Made by a program: the position numbers and the translations under genes. A DNA stretch of 64,000 bases, from assembly GCA_016715065.1 (NCBI GenBank), contig JADKBN010000003.1, positions 576,001-640,000 on the forward strand, given 5' to 3'. Below are positions 17,971 to 26,046 of the stretch, piece after piece; position 1 is the stretch's first letter, and each line of letters begins with the position of its first letter. The notes below the pieces were generated by a model. That model saw only the letters and a list, made by a program, of their open reading frames with translations, searched no databases and was not told the origin of the DNA. This DNA is from Fibrobacterota bacterium (lineage in GTDB: Bacteria; Fibrobacterota; Fibrobacteria; UBA5070).

Positions 17971-18993
17971 TCAGATGCCGAACAGTTTTTGGAAAAAGTT
18001 GCGTTCGCAGATGTCCTTGCCGGGGACTTCGTCATCAATGAAGGTGATTTCGTCGTTGAGGTAGGACTCGATGCGGTAGAGGCCGTCGGGGCTGACCCCG
18101 CCGAAATGCACCACCGCCATTCCATCCTCGTCGATCTGCTCTTCCTTCACCACCACGGTCTGGTCGTACGACCCATCGCAGGCCACCAGCCGCATTTTGT
18201 GTTCGTGGAGGTTGGTGTAGCTGTCGCATTCTCCCCAGGCCCGGAAGGTCACTTGGGCGGTTTCGGTGTCGTCTTCCAGGTGCTCGTCCGGGTCGGCGCG
18301 ATCGTCTTCGCAGGAGCCGTCCCAGAAGTCGGGGAGGAGATCGGGAAGGGAAAGGTCCCAATCGGGAAGATCCACCGAAGGCAGTCCAAAACTGGGGAGT
18401 TCCGGGAACCGAAATCCCGGGCAGCCGATGGGAGAGCGCCACGGGGATTCGCCGGCTGGCTTGTAGCCACCGCCGGGCAGGTCGATTTGCGGCAGTCCGA
18501 AGGGAGGCAGGTCCGGGAAACCAAAATCTGGCATCTTGCACGACGGCAAGGAAAAATCGGGTGCGGAAAGACCCGAAAACGGGTTTCCCAACGATGGCAT
18601 GTCGGGCAGGCCTGGCATGTCGGGCAACGAGAGCCCAGAAAGGGGATTGCCGATCGACGGCATATCCGGCAAATCCAATCCCGTCCGTAGGGGCGATTCA
18701 GGAATCGCCCCCATGCTGGGAAAGTCCCCAACGGACGGGATTGCCCCTGGAGCTGGGATGTTTTTCAGATCATTGACCGAAACCTCGCGGGAAACGTGGA
18801 GGTCCCCGCCAATGCCGGTGGGGTTGTGGACCGTGCCGTCCAATCGCACCGACGGATTGTTGGGATCGAAATGCTGGGGGGCTCCGATCCCCACGGCTCC
18901 TTGGGCCGGGCCAGCAGACAAATTCTGCGTGACCTGGGTGGGAACGGCCGGAATGTTGGGAATGGAAATCTTGGGGGCGCCGGGGATCTTCAT
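17971..18993 (-). CDS. Proline-rich protein with LPDMP repeats, unknown function
   Basis: This is a 340-aa protein without a signal peptide. Residues about 90-240 are low-complexity, with repeating Leu-Pro-Asp-Met-Pro and Gly-Asn-Pro units (SLPDMPGLPDMPSLGNPFSG, LPPFGLPQIDLPGGG), like an extended spike or linker. The last ~95 residues look folded (QVTFRAWGECDSYTNLHEH to the end NFFQKLFGI). The ATG overlaps the stop of the upstream OmpA-like gene as ATGA. A 10-bp palindrome of the REP-like family found elsewhere in the window lies inside the reading frame at 18690-18711. It could be an adaptor or carrier for the downstream putative effector; that is inference. Confidence 0.65.
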   Translation of the reverse strand: MKIPGAPKISIPNIPAVPTQVTQNLSAGPAQGAVGIGAPQHFDPNNPSVRLDGTVHNPTGIGGDLHVSREVSVNDLKNIPAPGAIPSVGDFPSMGAIPESPLRTGLDLPDMPSIGNPLSGLSLPDMPGLPDMPSLGNPFSGLSAPDFSLPSCKMPDFGFPDLPPFGLPQIDLPGGGYKPAGESPWRSPIGCPGFRFPELPSFGLPSVDLPDWDLSLPDLLPDFWDGSCEDDRADPDEHLEDDTETAQVTFRAWGECDSYTNLHEHKMRLVACDGSYDQTVVVKEEQIDEDGMAVVHFGGVSPDGLYRIESYLNDEITFIDDEVPGKDICERNFFQKLFGI

Positions 18994-19973
18994 GATTGGG
19001 CCTCTGGGGTGGAGGGGTTGGAAACGCGATTTTTGCGGGTGCCGGGTGTAGGGAAGGTAAAGGATTTTGGTGGAATCTGCAGGCCGTTGTGCTGGGCGCG
19101 CAGCTTGTAGGTTCCGCTTGCCACCTCCGAGAATTCCACCCAGCCGTGCTCGTCGGCAGTCGCCTCCTTTTTGCCTGGACCGTCGAGTTGGACCTTGGCA
19201 AGCCCCACGGCTTGCTGGCGGGAATCCAGAATCTGCAAGGAAAGATCGCGGATTTCAAAAGCCTGGGTCTTGTCGATCCGTTCTTCCCAGGCTTTGCGCA
19301 GGGTGTCATCCACCGTGGAACCCTCGGATGGATCAGCAACAGGACGTTCCCAAGTGAGGAATTCGATGCTGACAGGAAGATTCTTCGCATCCGGCGAAGA
19401 CGAGGAGTTGGCCGCCAGCAGCACGCGTGGCTGGCAGGGACCGGGAACCGTGGTGCCAGCCTGCGAGAACCAGGCGTGGATCAGGTGTTTGCGGGTGGCG
19501 GAATCCAACTGGCCGGAGGCGGGAGCGCCGGCGGTCGCCTGGAAGGCCTGCAATGCCTTGCGGGTGAGATCATCCAAAATGCCATGGGCGCCGCCCTGGT
19601 AGTGGGGGGCTTCCCGGGAGGGCAGGCAACGGAGCAGCTTCTGCGCCTCCCGCACCCCCCAGCGTCGGTCGGCAGGGGTTTCGGGCGAGAACTGCTTGAG
19701 CCAGACATCGGCGTGGTTGGTGAGATACGCGACGACCATTTCCGAGCGTTGTTTGGCGAGGGCGGTGTCCGTCCCTTCCTTGCCATCGAGGTGTCCCACC
19801 ACGAACAGGTCTCCCGAGGGATGCTCGCGTTGTGCTTTGACCACGGCCCGCAGCGCTTCCATGCATTTGGGGTTGGGAAAGGTCCTTCCCGCATCGAAGG
19901 CCGTTCCGCGCAGTTCCACCCGACTTGCCTTGGCAGGACGGTGCAGACACGCAACGATGCTGGAAACCACCAA
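18990..19973 (-). CDS. OmpA-like / peptidoglycan-binding protein, C-terminal part of a frameshifted gene
   Basis: The frame runs from about 19980 to a TGA at 18990 that overlaps the next gene's ATG. It carries an OmpA-like domain (RGTAFDAGRTFPNPKCMEAL, LFVVGHLDGKEGTDTALAKQRSEMVVAYL), which normally binds peptidoglycan. A PG_binding_1-type helical module follows (ILDDLTRKALQAFQATAGAP), and then a beta-rich end (KKEATADEHGWVEFSEVASGTYKL). The only available start is a weak TTG at 19973, in the middle of a natural continuation of the frame above it. I read it as the second half of one gene with the segment up to 20533. Confidence 0.6.
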   Translation of the reverse strand: MVVSSIVACLHRPAKASRVELRGTAFDAGRTFPNPKCMEALRAVVKAQREHPSGDLFVVGHLDGKEGTDTALAKQRSEMVVAYLTNHADVWLKQFSPETPADRRWGVREAQKLLRCLPSREAPHYQGGAHGILDDLTRKALQAFQATAGAPASGQLDSATRKHLIHAWFSQAGTTVPGPCQPRVLLAANSSSSPDAKNLPVSIEFLTWERPVADPSEGSTVDDTLRKAWEERIDKTQAFEIRDLSLQILDSRQQAVGLAKVQLDGPGKKEATADEHGWVEFSEVASGTYKLRAQHNGLQIPPKSFTFPTPGTRKNRVSNPSTPEAQS

Positions 19974-20533
19974 CTGCGGCTGGGCCTGTAAATGGCCTCG
20001 GCGCGCAGATACATCGACAGATTGCGTTCCTGGTAGTCGGCGTGGTTCAGAGTCCGGTGGCGGAATTTGAGCTTCAGTGTTTGGGACCCGGCGCGATCGA
20101 TCCTCTGGATCATCACCGCGGCGGCATCCTCACAGGTATCCTGGACAGGTTCCCGGACCAGGTCGTACAAGCGGACTTCCATCAACGCGCGCGTGCCGGT
20201 GGGAAGATCAGGGGTAGTGATGTCCACCTCGACCTCGATGGGACGATCGATCTCCACCGGTGCGGGAGTCGTGATCCGGCAAGCCAGGATCTGCAGGGTC
20301 CCATGGTCAGGCTCTGTGAGGGCGGGTTCTGGCCAGGGATCCTCTTCGCGCAGTTGCTCCAGATATTTGGCCGTGTCGTAGACCTGCTTGGCTTGGGCGG
20401 CGGGTTTCGCCAAGGCGGGCGGGGCAAAGACCTTGTCCCAGTTGATGTCCGTGGTCGGCTTGGCTTTCGACTGGTTCATCAATTCGGGATTGCCGGGGCG
20501 GGAGGACGGGATGCTGTGGTCCGAGGGATTCAT
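19481..20533 (-). CDS. N-terminal part of the frameshifted OmpA-like/PG-binding gene
   Basis: The ATG at 20533 begins MNPSDHSIPSSRPGNPELMN with no signal peptide. An Ig-like beta region follows (QILACRITTPAPVEIDRPIE, ALMEVRLYDLVREPVQ). Sensible coding in this frame stops near 19975 at YLRAEAIYR; beyond that the frame reads Arg/Pro/Trp-rich nonsense to 19481. A shift of one base in the GGCCC run at about 19975 joins it smoothly to the other frame (AEAIYR then AQPQLVVSSIVACLHR). The whole gene would give a protein of about 514 aa spanning 20533-18990. Either the gene is broken, a base was lost in assembly, or there is a programmed shift. Confidence 0.55.
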   Translation of the reverse strand: MNPSDHSIPSSRPGNPELMNQSKAKPTTDINWDKVFAPPALAKPAAQAKQVYDTAKYLEQLREEDPWPEPALTEPDHGTLQILACRITTPAPVEIDRPIEVEVDITTPDLPTGTRALMEVRLYDLVREPVQDTCEDAAAVMIQRIDRAGSQTLKLKFRHRTLNHADYQERNLSMYLRAEAIYRPSRSWWFPASLRVCTVLPRQVGWNCAERPSMREGPFPTPNAWKRCGPWSKHNASIPRETCSWWDTSMARKGRTPPSPNNARKWSSRISPTTPMSGSSSSRPKPLPTDAGGCGRRRSCSVACPPGKPPTTRAAPMAFWMISPARHCRPSRRPPALPPPASWIPPPANT

Positions 20534-20662
20534 GGGTCGTTCCGAGAAGGCGTTTGCAGTGTCGACAACCCGTGGTGGGCCGTCTCTTCTGGGAATATGC
20601 CGGAAACGAAACGAAAAATCTGTGATGCAAATCACACTCCCTGGACCTGCTTGTCCGGAATG

Positions 20663-20704
20663 CCTCTTTGTAGGGGCGATTCTTGAATCGCCCCTACAAA
20701 GAGG
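20663..20704. repeat. Perfect 20-bp palindrome, REP-like
   Basis: The arms 20663-20682 and 20685-20704 are exact inverted copies with a 2-base loop, containing the core GTAGGGGCGATTC. It lies just after the SEC-C gene on the minus strand and upstream of the operon starting at 20533, so it may also act as a terminator. Related shorter palindromes occur at 18690 and 36104-36286. Confidence 0.9.
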
Positions 20705-20712
20705 GGGGCGTC

Positions 20713-21627
20713 TTAGCCCAGCAGATCCTCCAGCGTCGCACGCTCGGAGGGTGGCAGCGTCGCTGCCCACTTGCGCAACCGCAGCCTTCCCATCTCGTGG
20801 GTGGCCGCCTGGCGCGCCGATTGCCCGGCCAGTTCCTCACGGGATTGGTCCAAGTCAATTTCCGTCCTCGCTGGCGCGGGGAATTCGGGTGGCGGCAGGG
20901 CGGGTGCGGGAGCTTTGATCCCGCGCGCCGCGCGGATCCATGCGTCGTGGACAGGAAGCCAAGCGGTGTTGTGCACATCCGGGCGCAAGGTGACCGTTGG
21001 GGAAAGTCCGTGGGAGGCCAGGGCTGCGGCATGGAGGGATTGCAATCGGGCCACGCCGACGCTGCCCGCCAATCGATGCGCCCCCAGCCCCAGGACGCGG
21101 AAACCTCGATGCGGCAAAATCCGTCCCAGGACCCCATCGCCTGCCTTCAATTTCGGGATCGGGAAGCCCGGCAGGACTTCGATGGTCTTGTTTCCGTTCA
21201 GGCGCCGCAGCCGGATCAGGGGTTTGCCGAGATGCTCCACCGCCCAAGGCTCCAAGGGACTGTCGGCCCAGGCACCGATGTGGCTGGACATGGGCAGGTC
21301 CACCGATTCCATGGCCTGTGTGATGCGGCACAACGGGCGTGCTTCCGGGTAGCGCTGGAACCAGTCCCAAAGGAAATGGTCCAAAAGCCCCGAATCCACC
21401 TTGGCTTCGAATGGATCGCCCTCTCCGCACCAGTGGTCCAAAAACGCGAACCACAGCTCCGTGAGGGCCGAAGAGTCGCGGATCAGGGCGATCAGGTGGT
21501 TTCGAAACGACCGATGGATGGCCGAAGGATCATCCGTCGGCCGGGGGTCGGGAAGGTGTTCGAAGGGGCCGCAACAACGCTCGAGCGCCTTGCCCGAATG
21601 GCACGGGCAGAGCGTCGAGCGAAGCAT
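20713..21627 (-). CDS. SEC-C motif protein of unknown function
   Basis: This is a 304-aa protein starting at the ATG at 21627, which shares one base with the stop of gyrB (TAATG), so it is translationally coupled. The first 20 residues hold a SEC-C zinc-binding motif, CPCHSGKALERCCGP, as found at the end of SecA and in many small proteins. The rest has no recognised domain, though a SET-like or cupin-like beta region cannot be excluded. The C-terminal 60 residues are helical and Arg/Glu-rich. A metal- or protein-binding role is all that can be said. Confidence 0.75.
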   Translation of the reverse strand: MLRSTLCPCHSGKALERCCGPFEHLPDPRPTDDPSAIHRSFRNHLIALIRDSSALTELWFAFLDHWCGEGDPFEAKVDSGLLDHFLWDWFQRYPEARPLCRITQAMESVDLPMSSHIGAWADSPLEPWAVEHLGKPLIRLRRLNGNKTIEVLPGFPIPKLKAGDGVLGRILPHRGFRVLGLGAHRLAGSVGVARLQSLHAAALASHGLSPTVTLRPDVHNTAWLPVHDAWIRAARGIKAPAPALPPPEFPAPARTEIDLDQSREELAGQSARQAATHEMGRLRLRKWAATLPPSERATLEDLLG

Positions 21628-23558
21628 TAGATATCCAGAGCGCCGACGAGGTGGGCGTTGTCTTCGATGAACTTGCGGCGGGGTTCCACCTCTTCGCCCA
21701 TCAGGACTTCGAACATGTTGTCGGCTTCCAAGGCATCCTCGAACATGACTTGGCGCAGGGTGCGGTGCGCGGGCATCATGGTGGTGGTGGCCAGTTGTTC
21801 TGGGTTCATTTCACCCAAGCCTTTGTAGCGCTGGATGTACACGCCCTTGCGCTCGCCGGCTTCGGTCATGATCCGTTCCAATTCCGGTTCGTCGAAGGCA
21901 TAACGCTCGTTTTTGCCCCACTTCACCTTGTACAGCGGCGGGGTGGCGATGTAGAGGTAGCCGGCACGGATCAGTTCCGGCATGAAGCGATAGAAGAAGG
22001 TCAACAGAAGTGTCTGGATGTGGCTTCCGTCGACGTCCGCGTCGGTCATCAGGATGATCTTGTGGTAACGGACCTTCTCCAGGTTGAACATCTCGCCCAC
22101 ACCCGATCCGATCGCCTGGGCGATGGTCTGGATGGCTTCCGATCCCAAGGCGCGATCGATACGTACGCGCTGCACGTTCAGGATCTTGCCACGAAGCGGC
22201 ATGATCGCCTGGAACACGCGATCGCGCGCTTGCTTGGCAGAACCACCGGCCGAATCACCCTCGACCAGATACAGTTCGCATTCCTCCGGCTTGCGGCTCT
22301 GGCAGTCGGCGAGCTTGCCGGGAAGGCCGGAGCCTTCTAGCACGTTCTTGCGTCGTGCCAACTGGCGGGCCTTGCGGGCCGCTTCGCGAGCGGTGGCGGC
22401 TTGGATGATCTTTTCCACGATGGACTTGGCCACCGCGGGGTTTTCTTCGAACCAGGTGGAAAGCGCTTCGTAGGCCAGCGCTTCCACTTGGCTCTTCACT
22501 TCGGAATTGCCCAGCTTGTGCTTGGTCTGGCCCTCGAACTGCGGCTCGGCGAGCTTGATGCTGACAACGGCTGTCAGGCCTTCGCGCGTGTCGTCGCCCT
22601 CGATGGAAAGATCTTTCATCTTCCCCTGGAGCTTGTTTTGCGCGTACTGGTTCACCACGCGGGTGAGGGCCGCCTTGAAGCCGGATTCGTGCGTGCCGCC
22701 GTCGGTGGTGTGCACGTTGTTCACGAAGCTGTACAGGACTTCCGTGTAGGAATCGTTGTACTGCATCGCGATGTCCACCGGGATCGGATGCTCGGTGGTG
22801 ATGCGGATGGGCTTGGGGTGGATGGGCGTGCGCTTTTTGTCCAGGAATTCCACGTAGGATTCCAGGCCACCCGGGAAGTGGAAGTTCTCCTGGTGCAGCG
22901 GATCTTCGCTGGGCAGACGCTCGTCGGTGAACAGGATGTTCAAGAGCGGATTCAAGAACGCCAAGTCGCGCAGGCGGCTGGCGATCGTGTGGCGCTCGAA
23001 AATCAACGTTTCGAAGATTTCGGGATCCGGCAAAAATTCAACCGTGGTGCCGCGCTCTTCGGTGGTTCCCAGGATTTCCAACGGAGTCACGGTGTCGCCG
23101 CGTTCGAAGCGCTGGCGGTGGATCCGTCCGTTGCGGGCCACGTGAACCGTCAGCTCGCTGGCCAGGGCGTTCACGCAAGAAACACCCACACCGTGCAAGC
23201 CTGCCGACACCTTGTAGGTGTTGTCGTCGAACTTGCCGCCGGCATGGAGCTTGGTCATGACGACTTCCACGCCGGACATGCCGGATTCGTGCATGTCGCA
23301 GGGAATGCCGCGGCCGTTGTCGCTCACGCGAATGCGGTTGTCGGGGGTGATGTCCACCTTGATCAGCGAACAGTGTCCGGCCAGCGCCTCGTCAACAGCG
23401 TTGTCCACGACTTCCCACACCAAGTGATGCAAGCCACGCACATCGGTGCTGCCGATATACATCGCGGGTCGCTTGCGGACCGCCTCCAATCCTTCCAGGA
23501 TCTTGATGGACGAGGCGGAATATTCGTTCGCGGGAGGGTTCGCTTGCTCTTCTGACAT
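21627..23558 (-). CDS. gyrB: DNA gyrase subunit B
   Basis: This is a 643-aa ATPase subunit of DNA gyrase, which introduces negative supercoils together with GyrA. The GHKL ATPase motifs are clear: EVVDNAVDEALAGH, SDNGRGIP, TKLHAGGKFDDNTYKVSAGL. The transducer has NNVHTTDGGTHESGF, and the Toprim region shows YLVEGDSAGGSAKQARDR and MTDADVDGSHI. It ends FIEDNAHLVGALDI, the usual GyrB end, rather than a ParE. The ATG at 23558 is preferred over a TTG three codons upstream; no strong ribosome-binding site is visible. The length is that of short GyrBs, without the extra insert seen in E. coli. Confidence 0.96.
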   Translation of the reverse strand: MSEEQANPPANEYSASSIKILEGLEAVRKRPAMYIGSTDVRGLHHLVWEVVDNAVDEALAGHCSLIKVDITPDNRIRVSDNGRGIPCDMHESGMSGVEVVMTKLHAGGKFDDNTYKVSAGLHGVGVSCVNALASELTVHVARNGRIHRQRFERGDTVTPLEILGTTEERGTTVEFLPDPEIFETLIFERHTIASRLRDLAFLNPLLNILFTDERLPSEDPLHQENFHFPGGLESYVEFLDKKRTPIHPKPIRITTEHPIPVDIAMQYNDSYTEVLYSFVNNVHTTDGGTHESGFKAALTRVVNQYAQNKLQGKMKDLSIEGDDTREGLTAVVSIKLAEPQFEGQTKHKLGNSEVKSQVEALAYEALSTWFEENPAVAKSIVEKIIQAATAREAARKARQLARRKNVLEGSGLPGKLADCQSRKPEECELYLVEGDSAGGSAKQARDRVFQAIMPLRGKILNVQRVRIDRALGSEAIQTIAQAIGSGVGEMFNLEKVRYHKIILMTDADVDGSHIQTLLLTFFYRFMPELIRAGYLYIATPPLYKVKWGKNERYAFDEPELERIMTEAGERKGVYIQRYKGLGEMNPEQLATTTMMPAHRTLRQVMFEDALEADNMFEVLMGEEVEPRRKFIEDNAHLVGALDI

Positions 23559-23724
23559 AGCATACAAAGGTAGTCAGGGAATAGGGGGATTCGCGCCGTA
23601 CCCCCCCCTCCCCAGTAGAGCCAAGAGTGCACCGGTTCGGAAACCGGTATGAAATCAACAGTTCCCATCCTTGTTGTCAGACCACCAGTTCAACCGATTG
23701 TTCACCAACGAGGAGGCTTGCGCC

Positions 23725-25056
23725 ATGCTGAATATCAGATTGTCCACCTTGTCCGCTTTGACCATTCTCGCCCTGGCCGGCTGCGACGACAGCACTTTGG
23801 CTGTCCCGGAGATCTTGGAACCCACCAAGGCGGATTCCACTGCCAGCTTCATGGTCGCTTCAGACCTGCATTACTTCAGTCCAGGGCTGTTGGGCGATAC
23901 GGCATTGGCGTCCTTCAAGGCATACTTGCAGAATGACCGAAAAATGATCGCCCAGAGCCCCGCGCTGCTGCATTCCTTCCTGGATAGCGTCCGCAAACAC
24001 ATGCCGAAGATGGTCCTGCTCACCGGCGATCTGACCAAGGACGGAGAAAAACAAAGTCACCAGGAACTGGCCGATTCGCTCGCCACCCTGCGCAAATTGG
24101 GCATCCAGGTCTATGTCATTCCAGGCAACCACGACGTGGCCAACCCGGAAAGCCAAGCCTATACCAGCACTGGGGCCACCTACGCCCCGAACGTCTCGAG
24201 CGCGGAATTCGCCGCCATCTACAAGGATTGCGGGTTCGACCAAGCCGTCGCGCGCGATGCGGTATCTCTCAGCTACGTGGCCGAGCCCGTTCCCGGAGTG
24301 TGGTTGTTCGCCATGGACCCGACCCGCTGGAAAGACAACGTCGCCGGGGGCAAGGAAACGGTCGGTGGTCGGTTCCTTCCCCAAACCATGGATTGGCTGG
24401 AAACCCAGCTCGATTTGGCCAAAGCCCAAGGCAAGGTCCCCGTGGGAGCCATGCACCATGGGATCCTCGAGCATTTCACAGGCCAAGCCAAGGATTCGCT
24501 GTCCGCTGATTACGTCCTGGCTGGCTTCGATACGGTGGGGGCGTTCTTCGCTGAAAAAGGGATGCGAGTGGTCTTCACAGGGCACTTCCATGCCAACGAC
24601 ATCGCCACGAAGGTTTTCTCCAGCGGCAGCCTGACCGACATCGAGACCGGTTCTTTGGTCACTTCCCCTTCGCCCTTCCGGGTGGGGAGCCTTTCCGCCA
24701 ACGGGTCGCTGTCGGTCCGGACCTCGAAGATCGGGGGCATTTCTGGTGTAACCGATTTCTCTGCGTGGTCGAGTCGATTTCTGCTCGAAGGCATGTCCCA
24801 GTTGATCGAGCCGGTCCTCCTGGCCAAAGGGGTTCCCGCCACCTACGCGCCTTTGATCGCGGGGGTAGGGGCCAAGGCCTACGTCGCCCATTACGCGGGC
24901 GACGAGTCCGGCGTGCCCTCCGACTCGCTGACCCAATCGGTGATCAGGACCTTGGCTGGCTTCGGTCCTGCTGGTGTCGGGCTCACGGCATCGATCACCA
25001 CGCTGTCCACCGATCTGGGCCCTGCCGACAGCGCGGGGGTGTTTACCCTGCGCTGA
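23725..25056 (+). CDS. Calcineurin-like metallophosphoesterase lipoprotein
   Basis: This is a 443-aa protein starting at the ATG at 23725, with AGGAGG 8 bp upstream. The lipoprotein signal is MLNIRLSTLSALTILALAGC. The metallophosphoesterase metal-binding motifs appear in order: SDLHYF, LTGDLTKDG, VIPGNHDV, AMHHGI and GHFHAND. It is therefore an outer-membrane-anchored or periplasmic phosphoesterase; the substrate is unknown. It is divergent from gyrB and stands alone. Confidence 0.88.
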   Translation: MLNIRLSTLSALTILALAGCDDSTLAVPEILEPTKADSTASFMVASDLHYFSPGLLGDTALASFKAYLQNDRKMIAQSPALLHSFLDSVRKHMPKMVLLTGDLTKDGEKQSHQELADSLATLRKLGIQVYVIPGNHDVANPESQAYTSTGATYAPNVSSAEFAAIYKDCGFDQAVARDAVSLSYVAEPVPGVWLFAMDPTRWKDNVAGGKETVGGRFLPQTMDWLETQLDLAKAQGKVPVGAMHHGILEHFTGQAKDSLSADYVLAGFDTVGAFFAEKGMRVVFTGHFHANDIATKVFSSGSLTDIETGSLVTSPSPFRVGSLSANGSLSVRTSKIGGISGVTDFSAWSSRFLLEGMSQLIEPVLLAKGVPATYAPLIAGVGAKAYVAHYAGDESGVPSDSLTQSVIRTLAGFGPAGVGLTASITTLSTDLGPADSAGVFTLR

Positions 25057-25215
25057 CCGTGCGCCGGGAGAGGATCCTCAAAAGCAGGTCCCTCTCGAAT
25101 CGCGGAGCGCTGGTGGGGCTCCCATCAAAGGGAACGTCGGATCAATCTGTAATCAAAAAAATCATTTCACGATGATTGGATGGTAGATTTGTCTGCGGAC
25201 GGAGAGGAGATCGCC

Positions 25216-26046
25216 GTGTCCGTGGACATCTACCAATACGATGATTTTCGCAAGGCGCTGGCCGATCTGTGGACCGAGCGCAAGCGGCTGGAGCCTCGCT
25301 CCACGCATCGGTCGTTTGCCAAGGAAGCGGGCTTTTCCAACCCCGGTTTCCTGGGAGATGTGGTCGCGGGCCGTCGCAAGCTCTCCGCCCAAGCCCAGGC
25401 CCGGATGATCCGGGGGTTTGGTTTGAAGGGCTCCGACGCGGAATTCTTCCGGTTGCTGGTACGCCACAACCAGGCCAAATCGCCCACGGATCGCGCCGAG
25501 TTCTGGCGACAGATTCTGGCCAGACGCTCCAAGGCATCCTTCACGCGCATGAACCCGGCCTTGGTGCGCTACTACCAGGACTATCGCTATCCTCTGGTCC
25601 GCTCCGCGCTCCAATGCATGCATTGGAAGGGCGAGGCCAGCGTGCTGGGCGCGTTCCTGGATCCGCCCATCGCGCCGGCCGTGGTCCAGCGCATCGCGCA
25701 GGATCTTCTGGCATGGGGGCTCGTGGCCATCGAGCCCGATGGTCGTTGGAAGCCCACCAGCGATTTCGTGGAACCCCCGCCCACCATGGGCGAGCAGGTG
25801 CGCGAACTCAACCGCACTTGGATCCAGCACGGAGCCGAGGCCATCGCCCGCGTGCCCGCCACGCGTCGGCACGTGTCCAGCGTGCTCCTGACCGTGTCCG
25901 ACGCCACCGCTCGCGAGGTGCGCCGCCGCATCGAGACCTTCCGGTCCGAACTGTTCGATTTGTTGCGCGCCGACACCGCGCCGGATCGTGTTCTGCAATT
26001 GTCCATCCAGTACTTCCCGCGCAGTCGGGAAAAGGATCCCGCATGA
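25216..26046 (+). CDS. TIGR02147 family regulator
   Basis: This is a 276-aa protein. I chose the GTG at 25216 because GGAGAGGAG lies 6 bp upstream and the product then begins with the family's usual DIYQYDDFRKALADLW. An N-terminal helix-turn-helix-like region (RSFAKEAGFSNPGFLGDVVAGRRKLS) and a middle block with FRLLVRHNQAKSP and VRYYQDYRYPLVRSAL match the family, which was first defined as a paralog group in Fibrobacter succinogenes and is thought to contain DNA-binding regulators. Its last codon overlaps the next start as ATGA, so it likely controls or is co-produced with the lipoprotein downstream. A second copy at 45507 has the same arrangement. Confidence 0.88.
   Translation: MSVDIYQYDDFRKALADLWTERKRLEPRSTHRSFAKEAGFSNPGFLGDVVAGRRKLSAQAQARMIRGFGLKGSDAEFFRLLVRHNQAKSPTDRAEFWRQILARRSKASFTRMNPALVRYYQDYRYPLVRSALQCMHWKGEASVLGAFLDPPIAPAVVQRIAQDLLAWGLVAIEPDGRWKPTSDFVEPPPTMGEQVRELNRTWIQHGAEAIARVPATRRHVSSVLLTVSDATAREVRRRIETFRSELFDLLRADTAPDRVLQLSIQYFPRSREKDPA

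Noticed and set aside
17811..18125. 104-codon frame overlapping the proline-rich gene
   Set aside because: Ser/Thr/Pro/Arg-rich product, antiphase to the better-supported genes, with no coupling to neighbours.
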